Shown here: in pieces, positions 45,096-56,862 of the stretch | Layout: every line of letters begins with the position of its first letter | Numbering within the stretch: the first letter of the stretch is position 1 | Assembly (NCBI GenBank): GCA_014338405.1 | Contig: JTDE01000175.1 | Location: forward strand, 245,400-309,399 | DNA from: Paragonimus skrjabini miyazakii | Lineage: Eukaryota > Platyhelminthes > Trematoda > Plagiorchiida > Troglotrematidae | DNA length: 64,000 nucleotides | Reading direction: 5' to 3' | The notes under the pieces: generated by a model | Told to the model about the DNA's origin: nothing | Database searches by the model: none | What the model saw: the letters and a program-made list of their open reading frames with translations, nothing else | Position numbers and translations under genes: made by a program

Positions 45096-47459
45096 AATTG
45101 TTCTGAGATTATGAATACCCAATCGGTCTTAAGCATATTCCAGCTAAAATCGTTCAAATTCGGTCTCTTATTTCAGTCATATTCTTTAACAGAGGCAACA
45201 ACCGGACAATCCAATCATCAAACTCAAAGTTATGCTTCGATAACCCAGCACCATAGATACAACCTTGCAACAATATAGGACACGACACAACATGCAGCTA
45301 TTGAGCAAACTAGGAACAGTATACCAACTCGGTAGTGTGCCCGGAATAAACCATCTTCAAAGGGCCAAATAGAAAAAGCACGTGGGGCACACTACAGAGT
45401 TCATATGTTAGACTAACATTCTTCAAGCAACAACCTCGTTTTCATTACTATATTCCGATGGCATCGACACCAGCTGTTTATAAGCACAAATACAGTGAAC
45501 GTCACAAGCGACCGCCGGGATGAACTTAACCTTCCCATTAGCGTAATCCAAAAAGAGCAGATATAATCTGCTCACAACTGAAATTGGACTTTTACCAAAG
45601 TAACACACGACTTGCAAGCTCCCAAACCATGACTTATTCACAAAGGCCATTATGAATTCCAGTATCCGTCTGTCGAAATGTTTCAATAACCAACCAAGCA
45701 CTCGTAGAACTTTACACACAAACAACAAGGATAATTACAGTTTCACATTGCCCTTGCTACGCCTTGACCCAACAGGAGTGGACACAATTCCAGACGGTCA
45801 CAGGTTAGAATTCCGATTAGTCACCGCCTTTCGCAATGTTCTGTACATACAAGACCTAGTCTATCAAATGACAGCATAAGTTACGCGAGGCGAAAACCCT
45901 AACACAACCAATATAATCTAGTGAGGCACCTGGTCCATTACATTGCAAACAATCGGGGCTCTAATCTTTGAGGGTAACATTCACACTCATATACAACGAT
46001 CCCTCTGCTAAAAACCTGATACCACCTGGAAGCTGGTGGTGAGTGATAGAACGAACTTACAGAACTTGGTTAATCGTCCGTCAGGTAAAAAATGTCAAAC
46101 ACAGAAGTATGGGTGAAGATATGAACCCTAAACGAACAGGACTGGGTGGCCTGTTTATATCGATTACTTGGAGGTCCAATAACCAACGCTAGCGGTCATG
46201 AATAACACGGACATAACCACTGATAGTCGCAAGAGAAGAAACGCTGTGTATGGCATTACACATGTGACCTCTCTGCTAGACTGCTGGGTCACAACGACTC
46301 AGCAGAATACTATGGGGATATGAACATCAGAACAGATCCCGACTGAATCGCCTGACCTGTTGTAGCAGTTATATTATACTGGAGAATACACGGAGTAATA
46401 TTGAAATGCTACTGAAATGTTGGTTGGCATTCCGACTAGTAGCTATAAAGGTCTAATGCGCACTAAGAACACTATCATGTGGGTCCTATGTTGGTAACAC
46501 TCGTGATTAGCTTTCAAGTAAGTTAAACAATATCACCTTCACCTGAACTAAAAAGTTAGTGCTCGGCTTGAAAGGCAGCCGCGTAAGTCCATGTGCGGTC
46601 GATTTTCTACTAGATTCTGATTGGTATTTAGCACCATCCTCGTACTTTTTGGAAACCTCTGCCAACTAGAAAGTTCACCCGGGTAAGAAGGATTTGAAGT
46701 CAACTTAAAGCGTGTTACTTAGTAAAAGATGTTCAGCAAGTTTTGACTTGACTCCATAGTCTGACTTGAAAAGTTCCGTTCTACTGGAAGAAACAGCATA
46801 AGTATGACACTTTTTTTCAAAATGACCGGGCAACCTAAGTGCAATTTATGCAAGATTGTGATTAAATAAATAGGTGTAGTGGATTTGTCCAGCCTAGTGC
46901 AAAACAAGCAGTAAAGTGTTTCCAAGAATGATCAACTTTAACGTCCAGCCAAGTGAGTTGGTCGAAAACCGGGATCAAATGCGATCCATGTTCGAAAAAC
47001 AAAAATAAGCCAACGGTTGCAAAGCAACAATTTTACATGTCCAACGAGATTTACTGGGGAGTTTTTCACATCTTCACAACGGTCGGAAATAAAGAAGGGA
47101 CTACATATGAAGAACGGTTGTGAAGTTAGAAAAAAATAGCAGCTGTAATGAAACTTGATGGAGGAATGGTGAACTGACTCACAGTTAGAAGAAACAGGAA
47201 AAGATGGAGGCAGAGTACAGATATCTATTCTCATCGATTACTTCAAAGTCAAAGCAAGAAAAATGGCTAGAAACATGTTAGAGATACGCTGATCGAATGT
47301 GTAGCACAGACAATAAACGCGTAGTAAGCATGTGGGTCTGTTTATAACGAAAATAAGGAAACAAGCTCTTAATATATTAAAGAATACATCAACAAAGATA
47401 CCACGTTTTGCACCAGGAAGTTGGACGAATGTGAAGTTGTTCGGGTAATCACAAGAAAA
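45096..47459. other. No recognisable gene; 3' flank of the calcyphosin-like gene
   Basis: The right end would carry the 3' untranslated region of the minus-strand calcyphosin-like gene. No canonical AATAAA is seen on that strand within about 150 bases after the stop codon. Overlapping open frames at 45423-45879 and 46938-47234 match nothing I know. Confidence 0.45.
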
Positions 47460-47561
47460 TTACAATTTGAACGCCATGCGCATCATCAAGTCATAGTAGA
47501 CATCCGAATCGATTGAGGCACTAATTCCACTGTAATAGTTCAGAAACTCCTCCCAGGTAAC
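47460..47561 (-). CDS. CAPSL: Calcyphosin-like EF-hand protein, terminal coding exon
   Basis: Last coding exon of a calcium-binding protein of the calcyphosin/CAPSL family (four EF-hands, about 190-210 residues in other animals). It encodes 33 residues and a TAA stop: VTWEEFLNYYSGISASIDSD, then YDLMMRMAFKL, matching the family's highly conserved C-terminus (VTxEEFxNYYxGVSASIDxDxYF...MMRxAW). It begins after an acceptor AAACATACAG, in phase 0. Joined to the exon at 52774-52902 it completes EF-hand loop positions 8-12 (V, T, W, E, E). The frame is intact with no lesions, unlike every transposon frame around it. The C-terminal aromatic is Phe rather than the usual Trp. Cytosolic calcium sensing is expected from the family, and the worm function is unknown. 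Confidence 0.93.
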   Translation of the reverse strand, partial: VTWEEFLNYYSGISASIDSDVYYDLMMRMAFKL

Positions 47562-47597
47562 CTGTATGTTTTTCGAAAAATGAGACAATTCGTCTTG

Positions 47598-48116
47598 TTA
47601 CAAACTAAAATGCACCCAGCGGAAACAGTTTAGCAAGTACGAAAAATAACACATTGTTGTGAATTGTATAAAAAACGAATATGACGATATAAGTGTACCC
47701 ACAGCCGAAAAAAAATGCTGCTTTGCAGCGCCTAATCTGCATGGATTGCATGTGATGTTGTGTGCGTGAGGTATTGTATTCCTGTTCAGACTTATCGCAT
47801 ATTTAGGGACGTATATCAGCACGGTAACAACACGCCCAGAGGGACCAGAGCAATTTGTTGTTTCCGAAGCAGTTTCGACAATCGTTGGCCACGTGACCTC
47901 TGGGAAATATGGGTCATTCCCCCAGTCATTAGTTCCCACTCTTTCAATTGCACAGCCCTCAATAATTGGCCGATTCAACACAGCACTACGGTGACCATCA
48001 TCCTCACTGATAAAGACGAAATATTTCATGACTAGCGTGAGTTTACCGGGAAATAGGTAGTTTTCGTGTTCGTTTATCAATGTTGATGTGGTGCACCTCG
48101 GTGAAGAATGTTGCAC
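47598..48116 (-). other. Unassigned 172-codon open frame inside the intron
   Basis: Longest uninterrupted frame in the window without element similarity. The central part (ISEDDGHRSAVLNRPIIEGC, GTNDWGNDPYFPEVTWP) looks protein-like, and the C-terminal part is Phe/Tyr/Cys-rich. No domain recognised, no upstream acceptor or downstream donor identified, and it ends 36 bases from the calcyphosin acceptor. It could be a chance frame, part of an unknown repeat, or a nested gene. I favour chance or repeat. Confidence 0.3.
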
Positions 48117-48624
48117 CCATAGTTATATGCATGCTGTTCATAAGCTTGCGATGTGTTTGCGATGAGTTCAGGTGGTCTCACAAGTGTTTCACAACTGGTC
48201 AAGTAGATACGAATAAATAATAGGTATTTAAATACAACTTGAACGCTTGCACGGGGATTTACTGACAGACTGCAGTATTATCATTTCGCCGTAAGCGAAT
48301 ATTGAGGGCAACCGTCGTCATAGTAAGTTCTCTTCCGTTCAGCCAATCACTATATGATTGAGAAGGACCAGCATGCATGCGAATCCTGTCGCCGTTCCGA
48401 AGCCAGCAGGAAGCCAGATCGCATCATACCTACCAAATTTGCCATGTCACTCACTGGTAATACAATTACGATACTCAATAGCTGCGTCAGTGGATGCAAA
48501 CGTTGGTTGATCAAAATAACCCTATCATATCAGTCCATCCCCTGGATGATTTGGTGGACAACGAATACACAGTAACGTGGTCGGATGGTGTAATCCTAAG
48601 GTAAGAGTTCTCGGCTCTCAGTAT

Positions 48625-48705
48625 GGCTTCCTAGCTCGGTTGGTAGACCTTATGAGCCTTAGAGGTACGTGCGTCTAGTCGCCGGTTCTAATCCAGCCGA
48701 AGCCC
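48625..48705 (+). repeat. tRNA-like sequence (pseudo-tRNA or SINE head)
   Basis: 81 bases with GGCTTC at the 5' end pairing with GAAGCC at 48699-48704, an A box/D arm TAGCTCGGTTGGTAGA (48632-48647), and a T arm GCCGGTTCTAATCCAGCCG in which the loop sequence GGTTCTAATCC is one or two bases off the B-box consensus. The anticodon arm (around ACCTTATGAGCCTTAGAGGT) does not pair cleanly and the T stem has mismatches. I therefore call it tRNA-derived rather than a functional tRNA gene. It lies antisense within an intron. Confidence 0.55.
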
Positions 48706-49121
48706 TAAACTCACGCAAACAGACCGTTTCATAATTGACAAATCTGTCATACTCCTCACTAGTAACTCTCGCTTCAGATGGCAGACGGTGCATGGACAAA
48801 ACAGCTTCCACATAGCACTGTCGAAACACTGGCGCTATCGTTGAATTATTCACCCCACTCTTTCCACTCATATCCATTCCGTCCAAGTTTTCAGAGAAGA
48901 AGTATTGATCCACCAACCTGTTTTGGACATTGCAATCGATCAACATCTGGCTTCAGTTAGATAACACATCGAGCCCAATGGAAACACATTGAGTCGGAAG
49001 ACTGTGTGACGGTTACAAACTGGATATAATGAAAAAAGGTGAATGAATGAAAAACCGGTACACATCAAAAGTAACATAACCAATAAGTGAACGCTTCAGT
49101 GGGCAAGCCATGTGCCGGCGG

Positions 49122-49670
49122 GCGTGACCTAGGTGGTCCACACTTACGGTACTTGTCAAACAGACAACAATGAACGTTTATCGCAGCTCTGTGCGGATAA
49201 CGGTCCGTGTCTGGTATGCACCAATTTCCGACGCTCTACGTGTCAGTGTGTCACCCGGCGACCTCCATCGCCGAGTCAGTCAGAGACACAGACTGACCAC
49301 ATGACCGTCGGCCATTGGTGGCTTGGCTGTTTCCAAGATTGCAAGTCAACTTTGAGCACCTGTCTGGAGTCTGATCATGCACTATTGTGTCAAATTAGCT
49401 GTGCGCCTTGGTGGGAGGCCACTCCATCGTCAAATACAAATTGACGTTTCTAAACTAGAAGAGATACAAACGTCTCACGTTTACCAGTGAGCGCCTGCCT
49501 TTAATGTAGGCTCCCACGCGTTAGACGGCATCGAAGCAAATTGGGCATACATACGGCATGCAATGCATAAGTGTGGTACTGCCTCGTATGGTACTACTGC
49601 TCGTTCAGCTGCCAACCACTGGGTTTCTATGCGACCACTGAAACTTCTTGTTGCTCGCTTAAATGTTTCG
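49122..49670 (+). mobile_element. RTE family C endonuclease fragment (copy C2)
   Basis: Endonuclease second half and start of the linker of family C: QTDNNERLSQLCADNGPCLV, TQTDHMTVGHW and STCLESDHALL (SDH catalytic motif), open at 49133-49444 and ending at a TGA. It is nearly identical, base for base, to 62367-61820 on the opposite strand, including that stop. Right of 49670 the two diverge: this copy jumps to an RTE C-terminal end. Confidence 0.88.
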
Positions 49671-49860
49671 TTCACGAACGTGTTTAACTCGGTCCGGAAG
49701 GTTACTCGTATGGAACTCCGGAGGCAGGATCGCAAGGCCTTCGGTTGAAGATAGTGAATGATGTGACGAAGAACAGAAGTCAATGGCGCTCGTGTTGCGA
49801 ACCTTTGTGTGCGTCGGCATATTGTTCCCTTTACCTTAGACAATCTTACTTTTCTTCTCA
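49671..49860 (+). mobile_element. RTE-type 3' end joined to the C2 fragment
   Basis: In one frame KIVNDVTKNRSQWRSCCEPL resembles the final coding segment of RTE elements (xxVTxxRxxWRxxV). It follows directly after the endonuclease/linker fragment, so the entire reverse transcriptase appears to be deleted between about 49670 and 49730. Moderate evidence because the match is short. Confidence 0.5.
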
Positions 49861-51414
49861 CACATCATGTAAACTATCAGATAGTAAGACTATATTTGCG
49901 CAGGGTAAATGGTAAATTCGCCTGTGCATATCCACAAAATTGAAGCAAGTCTGAGTAGTGACAAGACATTTCGTGAGCAATATACATACCTAATCCTCGC
50001 GAACTGAACGCTACAAACCACCTGACCACTGGTGTGATAAACCGCTTGAACGACTTTTGTTCTTGACGCGTAATTCAAATTCATTGAATATATACATATG
50101 TCACTTGCATTGTCTGGACTTTAGGTGCCAAAATCAGCTTATAATAAAACTAGCATGAAACCTGCATATACCCGTAAATCGAATTCTGTTGTTCTCCATT
50201 TCACAAGAAAGAGACTAAGACAGCATTTGAAAGATCACTTTCCAGTAGGTTTTATTGCTCCGCTTCATAACGAATCAATAGTATGCAAACAACTCGGTCA
50301 AACAACGGCAGCGTCTTAGGTACGGAAACAGATTAATCACACTCTCTCTAGACACCTCCATCCATAGATTTAGTCACGGAGCCCATAGAATGAGACAAAC
50401 GTGACCTAATGGTCAACTTACTGATAAGTGTTTTTGTTACACTACACCAATTCATTATTTGTCAGTCATACAAAAAATTCAAAGGAAAACCTAAAAGTGA
50501 TCATAATTCTGTCTGCGGATTCCGAAAAGAGGAAGGACAGAGACAATTAACACTATCCAGCTAGTTCAGACTTAATATGAAAGGAGGCATAACTATTGTT
50601 CACAAGTGGTCGCACTTTTACGTGGGCACTGGCTGAATATCCAATGGCCCATAGTGAAGTAAAACGTATAAACAACGGTGTTGCGTACAACCCAGTACAG
50701 ATTGATTAGGTGATTTTCGATGAATACGGTTCAACAATTCAAACAGTATTTCACTGGACTCAGCATGGCTATTCTGAGTTTTATATACACGTCGCCAGAG
50801 ACAAAAAGTTGAGGAGCGTTTGGGATATGGAAGTCGAGCTGATTTTCGAGTTTGTCACAGGAAATTAAATAGGAGTGTACGTGTGTGGATGTTTCAAAGC
50901 AGTCGATTCGATGATGCAAGGTGATAGTGAGCTACTCCATGTACAAGATGTCATCTAGTCCATTAGAAGGGGGCATTGATCTTAATGGAACAAGTCGTCA
51001 ACAGTTCGAACCGCAAGGACAAAGTGCACGGTCAATACTCCCTGTCCAGACACCCTTGGTTTGCCACGTATTCCAACTAGTTTGCCACTTATTTTGACTG
51101 TTTCCATTGTCGGCAATGTTCGATTGCATGTCTGCATTCCCTCGTTTGTTCGACTGTCCAGGATCATAACAACAGATTTTGGTCGACTGCTAACCGGTTA
51201 GTCTTGCTTTGCTTTTTGTCGTACTCCACCTACATCTCATTTTCCCAGTCTACTTGTAACAAACGTTGTTGTCCATTGTTTCGGTTTTCAGGTTTAGCTA
51301 TTGCGGAGAACAGGCACGTTTCTAAAGGTAGAAAAGTTCCAGTCCTGTGCAATTTGGTGAGCCCGATTAATAATTAATTTTCTTTCAGCACTCCTGTTTC
51401 GGTTCAGTACAATT
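49861..51414. other. Intronic sequence, possible Penelope scrap only
   Basis: At 50150-50300 the plus-strand peptide TRKRLRQHLKDHFPVGFIAP resembles the R-L-x-x-R-x-x-E/D-H-x-P segment of Penelope GIY-YIG nucleases, but the YIG half is not recognisable. Treated as a possible scrap. The rest of the stretch shows nothing. Confidence 0.3.
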
Positions 51415-51830
51415 TGGTGGCGTGTTGTTTTTGCAAACCTGCGTCATCTGTGGCATCGGAAAGACGTCCGACTGTCACTGAACTGAGGGGCAAGTAATGT
51501 CTGCTAGCAATTCGCTTTGCTATATATTTCGGAGAATAGGCATAATTGTAAACATGTAAACAGATTCGTTGTGACCGACCGTCGCTGCCAACGTCGAATA
51601 GTCAACAACCAATGAGAGCATCGCGTAATCAACACGAACCTTTGTAAGCATATCTAAAAAAACGCCGGACATGCGATCAACCTGTCAAGTAATGAAGATG
51701 CATAGTCATTGATGGTTGGTTCATCCACTCCATATACCAGCTAAACGCTATGATACTCACTAAAAGAACCTGAGATCAACTGCATAAAGCCGATGAATGC
51801 CGCCCGCCAGATAGTAGAATTCGCGATCAC
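51415..51830 (+). mobile_element. RTE reverse transcriptase, C-terminal fragment
   Basis: FANLRHLWHRKDVRLSLN (51432-51485) is the C-terminal RTE segment seen as RHLWRRKDVRLSLKGR in copy A2. It is followed in shifted frames by VVTDRRCQRRIVN (DHRCLRxIA region). The match is diverged and multiply broken. 5' truncated. Family A or C could be the source. Confidence 0.68.
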
Positions 51831-52773
51831 ACAACTCGCCGGGTGGGAAGGACATCCGATATACCAGTTTGTACTCCATTAGTTGCTTCTATTAGCAAAC
51901 GTATCGTATACAGCTTTGTTTCCTCTAATTTTTCTTCGTCCCTGTTCTCCTGATACCAAAGTGCCGGGCGGGCGGGCTCGTGACTATCAGCGTATTTATC
52001 CATATACTTCAGGTTTTCCCAGAAAACAACGAACACGCTGGGAAACCAGTCTGATCTTCCTATTGTACCTTAGGACCTAAAGACAAAAACGTCCTGTCGA
52101 ACCTACCGTGGCTAGCGTACACTATAAGCCTTTATCGGAGCAGCAACTTGCAGGCAATTTGCCTGCAGCCAGGCTTTTTCTCAGAATGTAAATATGCTCC
52201 CAAAACATTCGCCTTGTCAACTGCCAGCCGGAGACTGAAGATAAAACAGTGCGCTCACGCAATATATGTACGCTACAAGGTGTTTGCTGGCACGTGATAT
52301 GTGGAGACTAGATATCGTCAAGTTGTCGGAGCTCATACAATAACAATCACAGGGGTTTGAGATCGCAATCGTGTAAATGACAGTGGACGTTGCACTACGC
52401 GGCCATTGACAGTTTAATGCACAATAAATTTGAAAAGGAAGGGGTCAACTATATAGATGAGCACAACTCCAATAAAGGTCACATGGAAACAATTATAAAT
52501 CCGAGTGAGAGGCAGCGAAGAAGAAGAAATAGAAATCAAGAAGATAGACGAACAATTATCTGCAGCAGCTATATAAATATACAAGGGGCTCGTCCATATA
52601 GGCGATCGAACCGGTCGGAGCACACAAAAAAGCGTCTCAACGGAAAGGCTTTATAACTGATTTTCTGTTTTTCATCCTGGTAACTGACAAAACATTCCGA
52701 AAAAGAATATCACTGAATCGACAAGTTTTACGAGTTGAAAAAGAGAAAGCAGAAGTCATCCACAGAAACTTAC

Positions 52774-52902
52774 TGTACCGTCGCCAGTTCCGTCCCCTTC
52801 GAAAGTTTTTAAATACTGCTTCAGTATTGCATCCTCGGACATTTCACTGTTCTGATATTTTGCATTATGCCTTACTTGGTATACTTTACGTATATCGTCC
52901 AC
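52774..52902 (-). CDS. CAPSL: Calcyphosin-like EF-hand protein, internal exon
   Basis: 129-base exon, 43 codons, phase 0 at both ends. It encodes VDDIRKVYQVRHNAKYQNSE, MSEDAILKQYLKTFEGDGTG and DGT. This matches the calcyphosin family segment between EF-hands 3 and 4 (VxDLRxVYxxxxHPKYQxGExTEDxxLxxFLxxF). The acceptor is CATGTATGTTTCAG before GTGGAC and the donor is ACA followed by GTAAGT. With the terminal exon (47460-47561) the fourth EF-hand loop reads D-G-T-G-D-G-T-V-T-W-E-E, with D1, D5, G6 and E12 all in place, so calcium binding is plausible. Upstream exons (EF-hands 1-3) were not found in the remaining 11 kb on this strand and probably lie beyond the window, which would make the next intron longer than 11 kb. 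Confidence 0.93.
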
Positions 52903-53609
52903 CTGAAACATACATGAAACAAAAGCATGATCAAACAAAATAGGCTATATTAACTCTGAAACAACACTTTAATTATCTAGATAAGCATGTAACAATAAAT
53001 GTGTATAATTTCTGTCAAAAATACATACGTTGAATAATTATAGTTACCCGGCAAGGGTGTTGTGGACTTCATCTTTGCAGTCAAACATATCGATCAAAAT
53101 GCCTTACATATACATGTAAACATTCATTCTTCAATAATGGATGGGGTTACTTTACACCTTCGCATGACAGATCGGCGTGTGGTTGGAGAACAATCTATCA
53201 CGCAAGAAAAACTGAGTCTCAAATACAAAAGTGTGTATAAATGGTTTAGATTAACTGACTGGCCTACTGAAACGAGCAAGGATAAAACTCAGCACCGCAT
53301 AGACATTGGTGAACAGAAGGCTTCTTGACATCAAATGGAGTCAGCACGCCACCTTAACCACCACGATCATCGTAACTTAATACTATTCAGCATGTTCGCG
53401 TGTTGGTTTGATCGACCAGTCGATTAACAGAGAACCACGAAAGTTAATCCAGCCGGTAGGCACACGCGAACAGAATATTTCATTCATGGGCAGACGACCT
53501 CGTGATCAGTACGATACGAAGGAAAAGGGTTGTTCTTACAGCCAAACGGAAGACAATCCGGTAATGAACAGGCGTCATTCTAAACTGAGCAACACTCGCA
53601 ACGGGTAGC
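52903..53609. other. Upstream intron of the calcyphosin-like gene, no element
   Basis: Minus-strand polypyrimidine-rich acceptor region at its left edge. Plus-strand frames at 53062-53328 and 53408-53608 match nothing I know. Confidence 0.45.
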
Positions 53610-53800
53610 AGCTTCCGCATTCCCGAGTTTCACTTTTGTTAAAGCTCGTCACAACCGGGGTTTCGCAATGCCACTAACTTCATACTAAGCGTAATCAAAT
53701 TAGCATATGCAGGCGATCAGTTACATTTATATGTCAGTAACGCTCATATTGGTGGATCGCCTTGAGAGGAGAAGCAGATAATATTATATAACGTTATTTT
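53610..53800 (-). mobile_element. tRNA-derived SINE, copy S6 (internally deleted)
   Basis: Minus-strand SINE with TCTCAAGGCGATCCACC (plus about 53756-53772) at the 5' end and GACGAGCTTTAACAAAAGTG (plus about 53632-53652) at the 3' part. The region between, where the A and B boxes should be, is shortened and altered (AGTGGCATTGCGAAACCCCGG). Confidence 0.55.
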
Positions 53801-53989
53801 CCTATACATAATTTGGAGGCTAAATAAGAGCCTCACCACCACATGTGTAGCAAGTCAAGTCTATTGAAACAATCGGTTTTCCACGCCTGTATAGTCCGGA
53901 TCAGTTTGTTGATGAAAATGCACTTATTTTGAGCCTGCTACGAAAGAAGAATAAGACGGTTGACGATTCGATGGAGGACTGAAACAATA

Positions 53990-55880
53990 CGGACAACAGG
54001 AAATTCTGCGTCGCCCACCAACAACTTGCTGAACTTTTCCTCGAAATCAGGTTAAAGTGGTAGAAGAAGTAAGATAAGCAAATGTAAAGCAAAATTGATG
54101 CGGTTCGGTCAAGGCAAATATTGGCTCATTCCTTCTGAATAATAAGGTGCTGGTGGACGAGAATTCTGGTGTTCCGTGCACACAAACGCAAGTCATAATG
54201 AAGATCTGGCCCAAACAGTTTGGCAGCCTGCTGAAACGGCCCGCTACCATTGAACGGATGACTGAACAATTTGTCACAACAAGCCACCAAATAGATACCT
54301 GTTAGCTCCTCGGACTAGGCAGATGTCTTCAAGGTCATTAGACAACTGCGAAAGAGGAAGGATGCAGGTGATGATGGGTTGCTGGAGAACACTTTGAAGC
54401 ACAGTTATGCAGCCTTGGGTCATAACCAGCTGCAGTTGGTTTACGCAATTTAGCAACAACAAACAGCTCTGCAAGAGTATACGGGTGCTGTTATTGTATC
54501 TTTGCTTGGGGTTAAGGGAAGCAAGCAATGCACGGGCAGTTATCAGAGACTTGGTCAGATGGGTTGTACTGGGATGGTTCTGGTAGGAATCAACTAACTG
54601 ATGACACCTTAAAGTCAAACGTTCATGAGAAGCAAGGTGGATTCTCGATCAGCCACAGTACCAATTAGACGGTGTTTGCTGCTCGACAGATCTAGGAAAA
54701 GTGTCGTGGATGCAATCAACCATTGCCTGCTGTTTTGTGGATTACATCAAGGCGCTTGATCCAGGAGTCGTGAAGCACTGTGGACGCTGCTTAGTAAGTT
54801 TGGCTGTTCATGTAAGTTCGTCAATCCAATTAGAACACTACAAGCGTACATGAATGCGAAGGAGCAGTTGTGTAAACAGACCTCTCATGACTTCAAGAGT
54901 CTCACTGATTTAAAGAAGGATCATCTTAGCTCAACCCTATTTAGCTCACAGTTGACAATGATACCAACAGATGCTTCCCAGAACTCGGAGGACGGCGTTC
55001 GAACAGAACACCGTATAAATGGTCATCTGCTGTTTATAAGACGTTTCAATGTAACATACTTGCCAGGTAACTAAGCCGTTCAAATGTCCTTCGCAGATAA
55101 CAGTGCGCTATCTGCGAACGTTGAAAAAAGACAGCGAACGCCAACGGCTTTTGAAATCGCGGCATCCAACTTTGGTCTACATATCGGGACAGGTAAGACG
55201 TTTTCGTTCCTACGGTGTTCTATGGGAGGAGCTGTTTTACCAACACCTGAAATTCGCTTAACTGAAGACACTGTGGATAGCTGCACACGCTGCTTCAGCC
55301 CAGTTGACAAATAGTCGTTGGATCTGTTCACGGATTGCAATATAAGAGCCCGTGTGATCAACGTTAGTGCTGCCATCTGACGTCCTTAAAAACGTGTCTG
55401 GAAGAATGATAAATTGAACATGAAAATGCACCTACCAGTCAGATGCGCAATGGTACTGTCTACACCGTTATAAAGCAGTGTAATCCGAACACTGTGTCAA
55501 CGGAATGTGTGATATCCATGTTGCTTCCATCCGCAATATCTAGGATGTATCTCGGGTATTTGGCGGTCAAACATCGTCCCGAACACTGAGTTACTTCGTC
55601 GAACAGACAAGGATGAAAGTGATTAAGTATCGATGCTCAACTAGCTTTGCTGAATGGGCACGTCCCTAGGATCGCTGACGAACGAATCGTAAGGCAACGA
55701 GAGTACAGGTAGTTAAAAAGAAGGTAACTAAAATCCAGATGGCCAGAAGCTGTAATGACAGGATGCCAACCAAGTAAAACCTATCGTGGAAAAATACAGA
55801 GTTAAACCAAAATGCCTGGAAGAGTGCAATCCGGATGGGCGTCAGAAAGTTGAACGAGAGGTAGCCACATGATTATGAGT
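53990..55880 (+). mobile_element. RTE family B, copy B2
   Basis: Very decayed second copy of family B. Recognisable pieces are WPKQFGSLLKRPATI (about 54208), VIVSLLGVKGSKQCTGSYQR (54480-54545, the V-I-x-x-x-x-KKGSK-x-x-x-x-NYR segment), FVDYIKALDPG (54735), REALWTLLSKFGCSCKFVN in shifted frames (54770-54830), then SFADNSALSANVEK and SNFGLHIGTGKTFSF (55084-55210). The C-terminal end is LNQNAWKSAIRMGVRKLNER (55800-55865). Same order as B1 (19280-21060), with which it shares FGLxIxTGKTFxF. The YADD box is missing. Upstream endonuclease absent. Confidence 0.78.
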
Positions 55881-56862
55881 ACAAGCGCGCGGTACACAAA
55901 GATAGACTGACAGTTCAGACCTCATCTGTGTGTGTGTCAACTCTATCACTTGTTCTTGTGCAGCAGGTTGTATTAGTCGAAAGTCAAGACAGGTTTCAAA
56001 ACGGATCAGGGAACACTAACTACGGTGGTTGAGGCAAGGGGAAACACGATCGGTCAGCAGTGCTATCTTAGCTCATCTAGTTGGAAGTGACCACCGGGTG
56101 AACACTGATCAAACTTTCCACGTAATCTACCGCGTGACAGGTAACCCAGTAAAGGTCGTCCGAATGAGAACCCTGCATTGCTGAGGTTATCGGAATCAGA
56201 CTGATTGACACCGTATTATGCCATCAAAAGCGGTTTGCCCTGGCGCTGCACCTATCATGGCCACAATTCCACTGGATCGATGACCAACCTGTGCGGTTAA
56301 ACAAGTGGGCGAGTGTGACGTGATGGGTCAATCAAACCACTGTCGATTGATTGGTCAGTGATCTAGTTTTCTTGTAATAAGTTTGACTGATATCTCGACT
56401 TACCTCCGAAAACTCCTTGTGTAATAAATATCGAAAACATATGTTCACCTGTGTTTATATTCTCATTATCGCAATGGAACAGATCGTTCAGGTGTCACAA
56501 AGAGCGCCCGCATGTGGGATGCCGTTTAGTACGAAGATGATGGCTTAAACGCAATAGTTTGACTGAACTTTGAAGGCAAACATAGAGAGTGGTCGTTTGT
56601 ATTTCATATCTGTATATCCTGGTTTGCTTGATTGTTGTGAGGTTGACCCGACGCAACACTAGCAATTATAGCAGTCAATTGCTGTTGACGGCCAAATTCC
56701 TGCTACAGGAACAGAATGGTTTCATGATCATGCATACTTGTATACTAACCCGAAACCAGAGATGGCGAGCTGAATGTTGACCTACCATTATCATTCACAG
56801 CCACAAATGACACCGAATGAAACAAGACAGGAATCGTCCAATCTTCCCTATTGTCTCTTCAG
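55881..56862. other. No recognisable element
   Basis: No mobile element seen. It could be intron or upstream region of the candidate exon at 56863. The plus frame 56589-56780 is unassigned. Confidence 0.4.

Larger units (their letters stand above)
47562..52773 (-). other. 5.2-kb intron of the calcyphosin-like gene
   Basis: Bounded by donor GTAAGT (52773-52768 on the minus strand, exon end GGTACA) and acceptor ACATACAG (next to 47561). It contains an unassigned 172-codon minus frame (47598-48116), a tRNA-like sequence (48625-48705), an RTE family C fragment (49122-49860), a possible Penelope scrap (50125-50319) and an RTE reverse transcriptase C-terminal fragment (51415-51830). 51831-52773 shows no element. 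The plus-strand frame at 52390-52656 is rich in Arg/Asn and unassigned. Confidence 0.88.
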
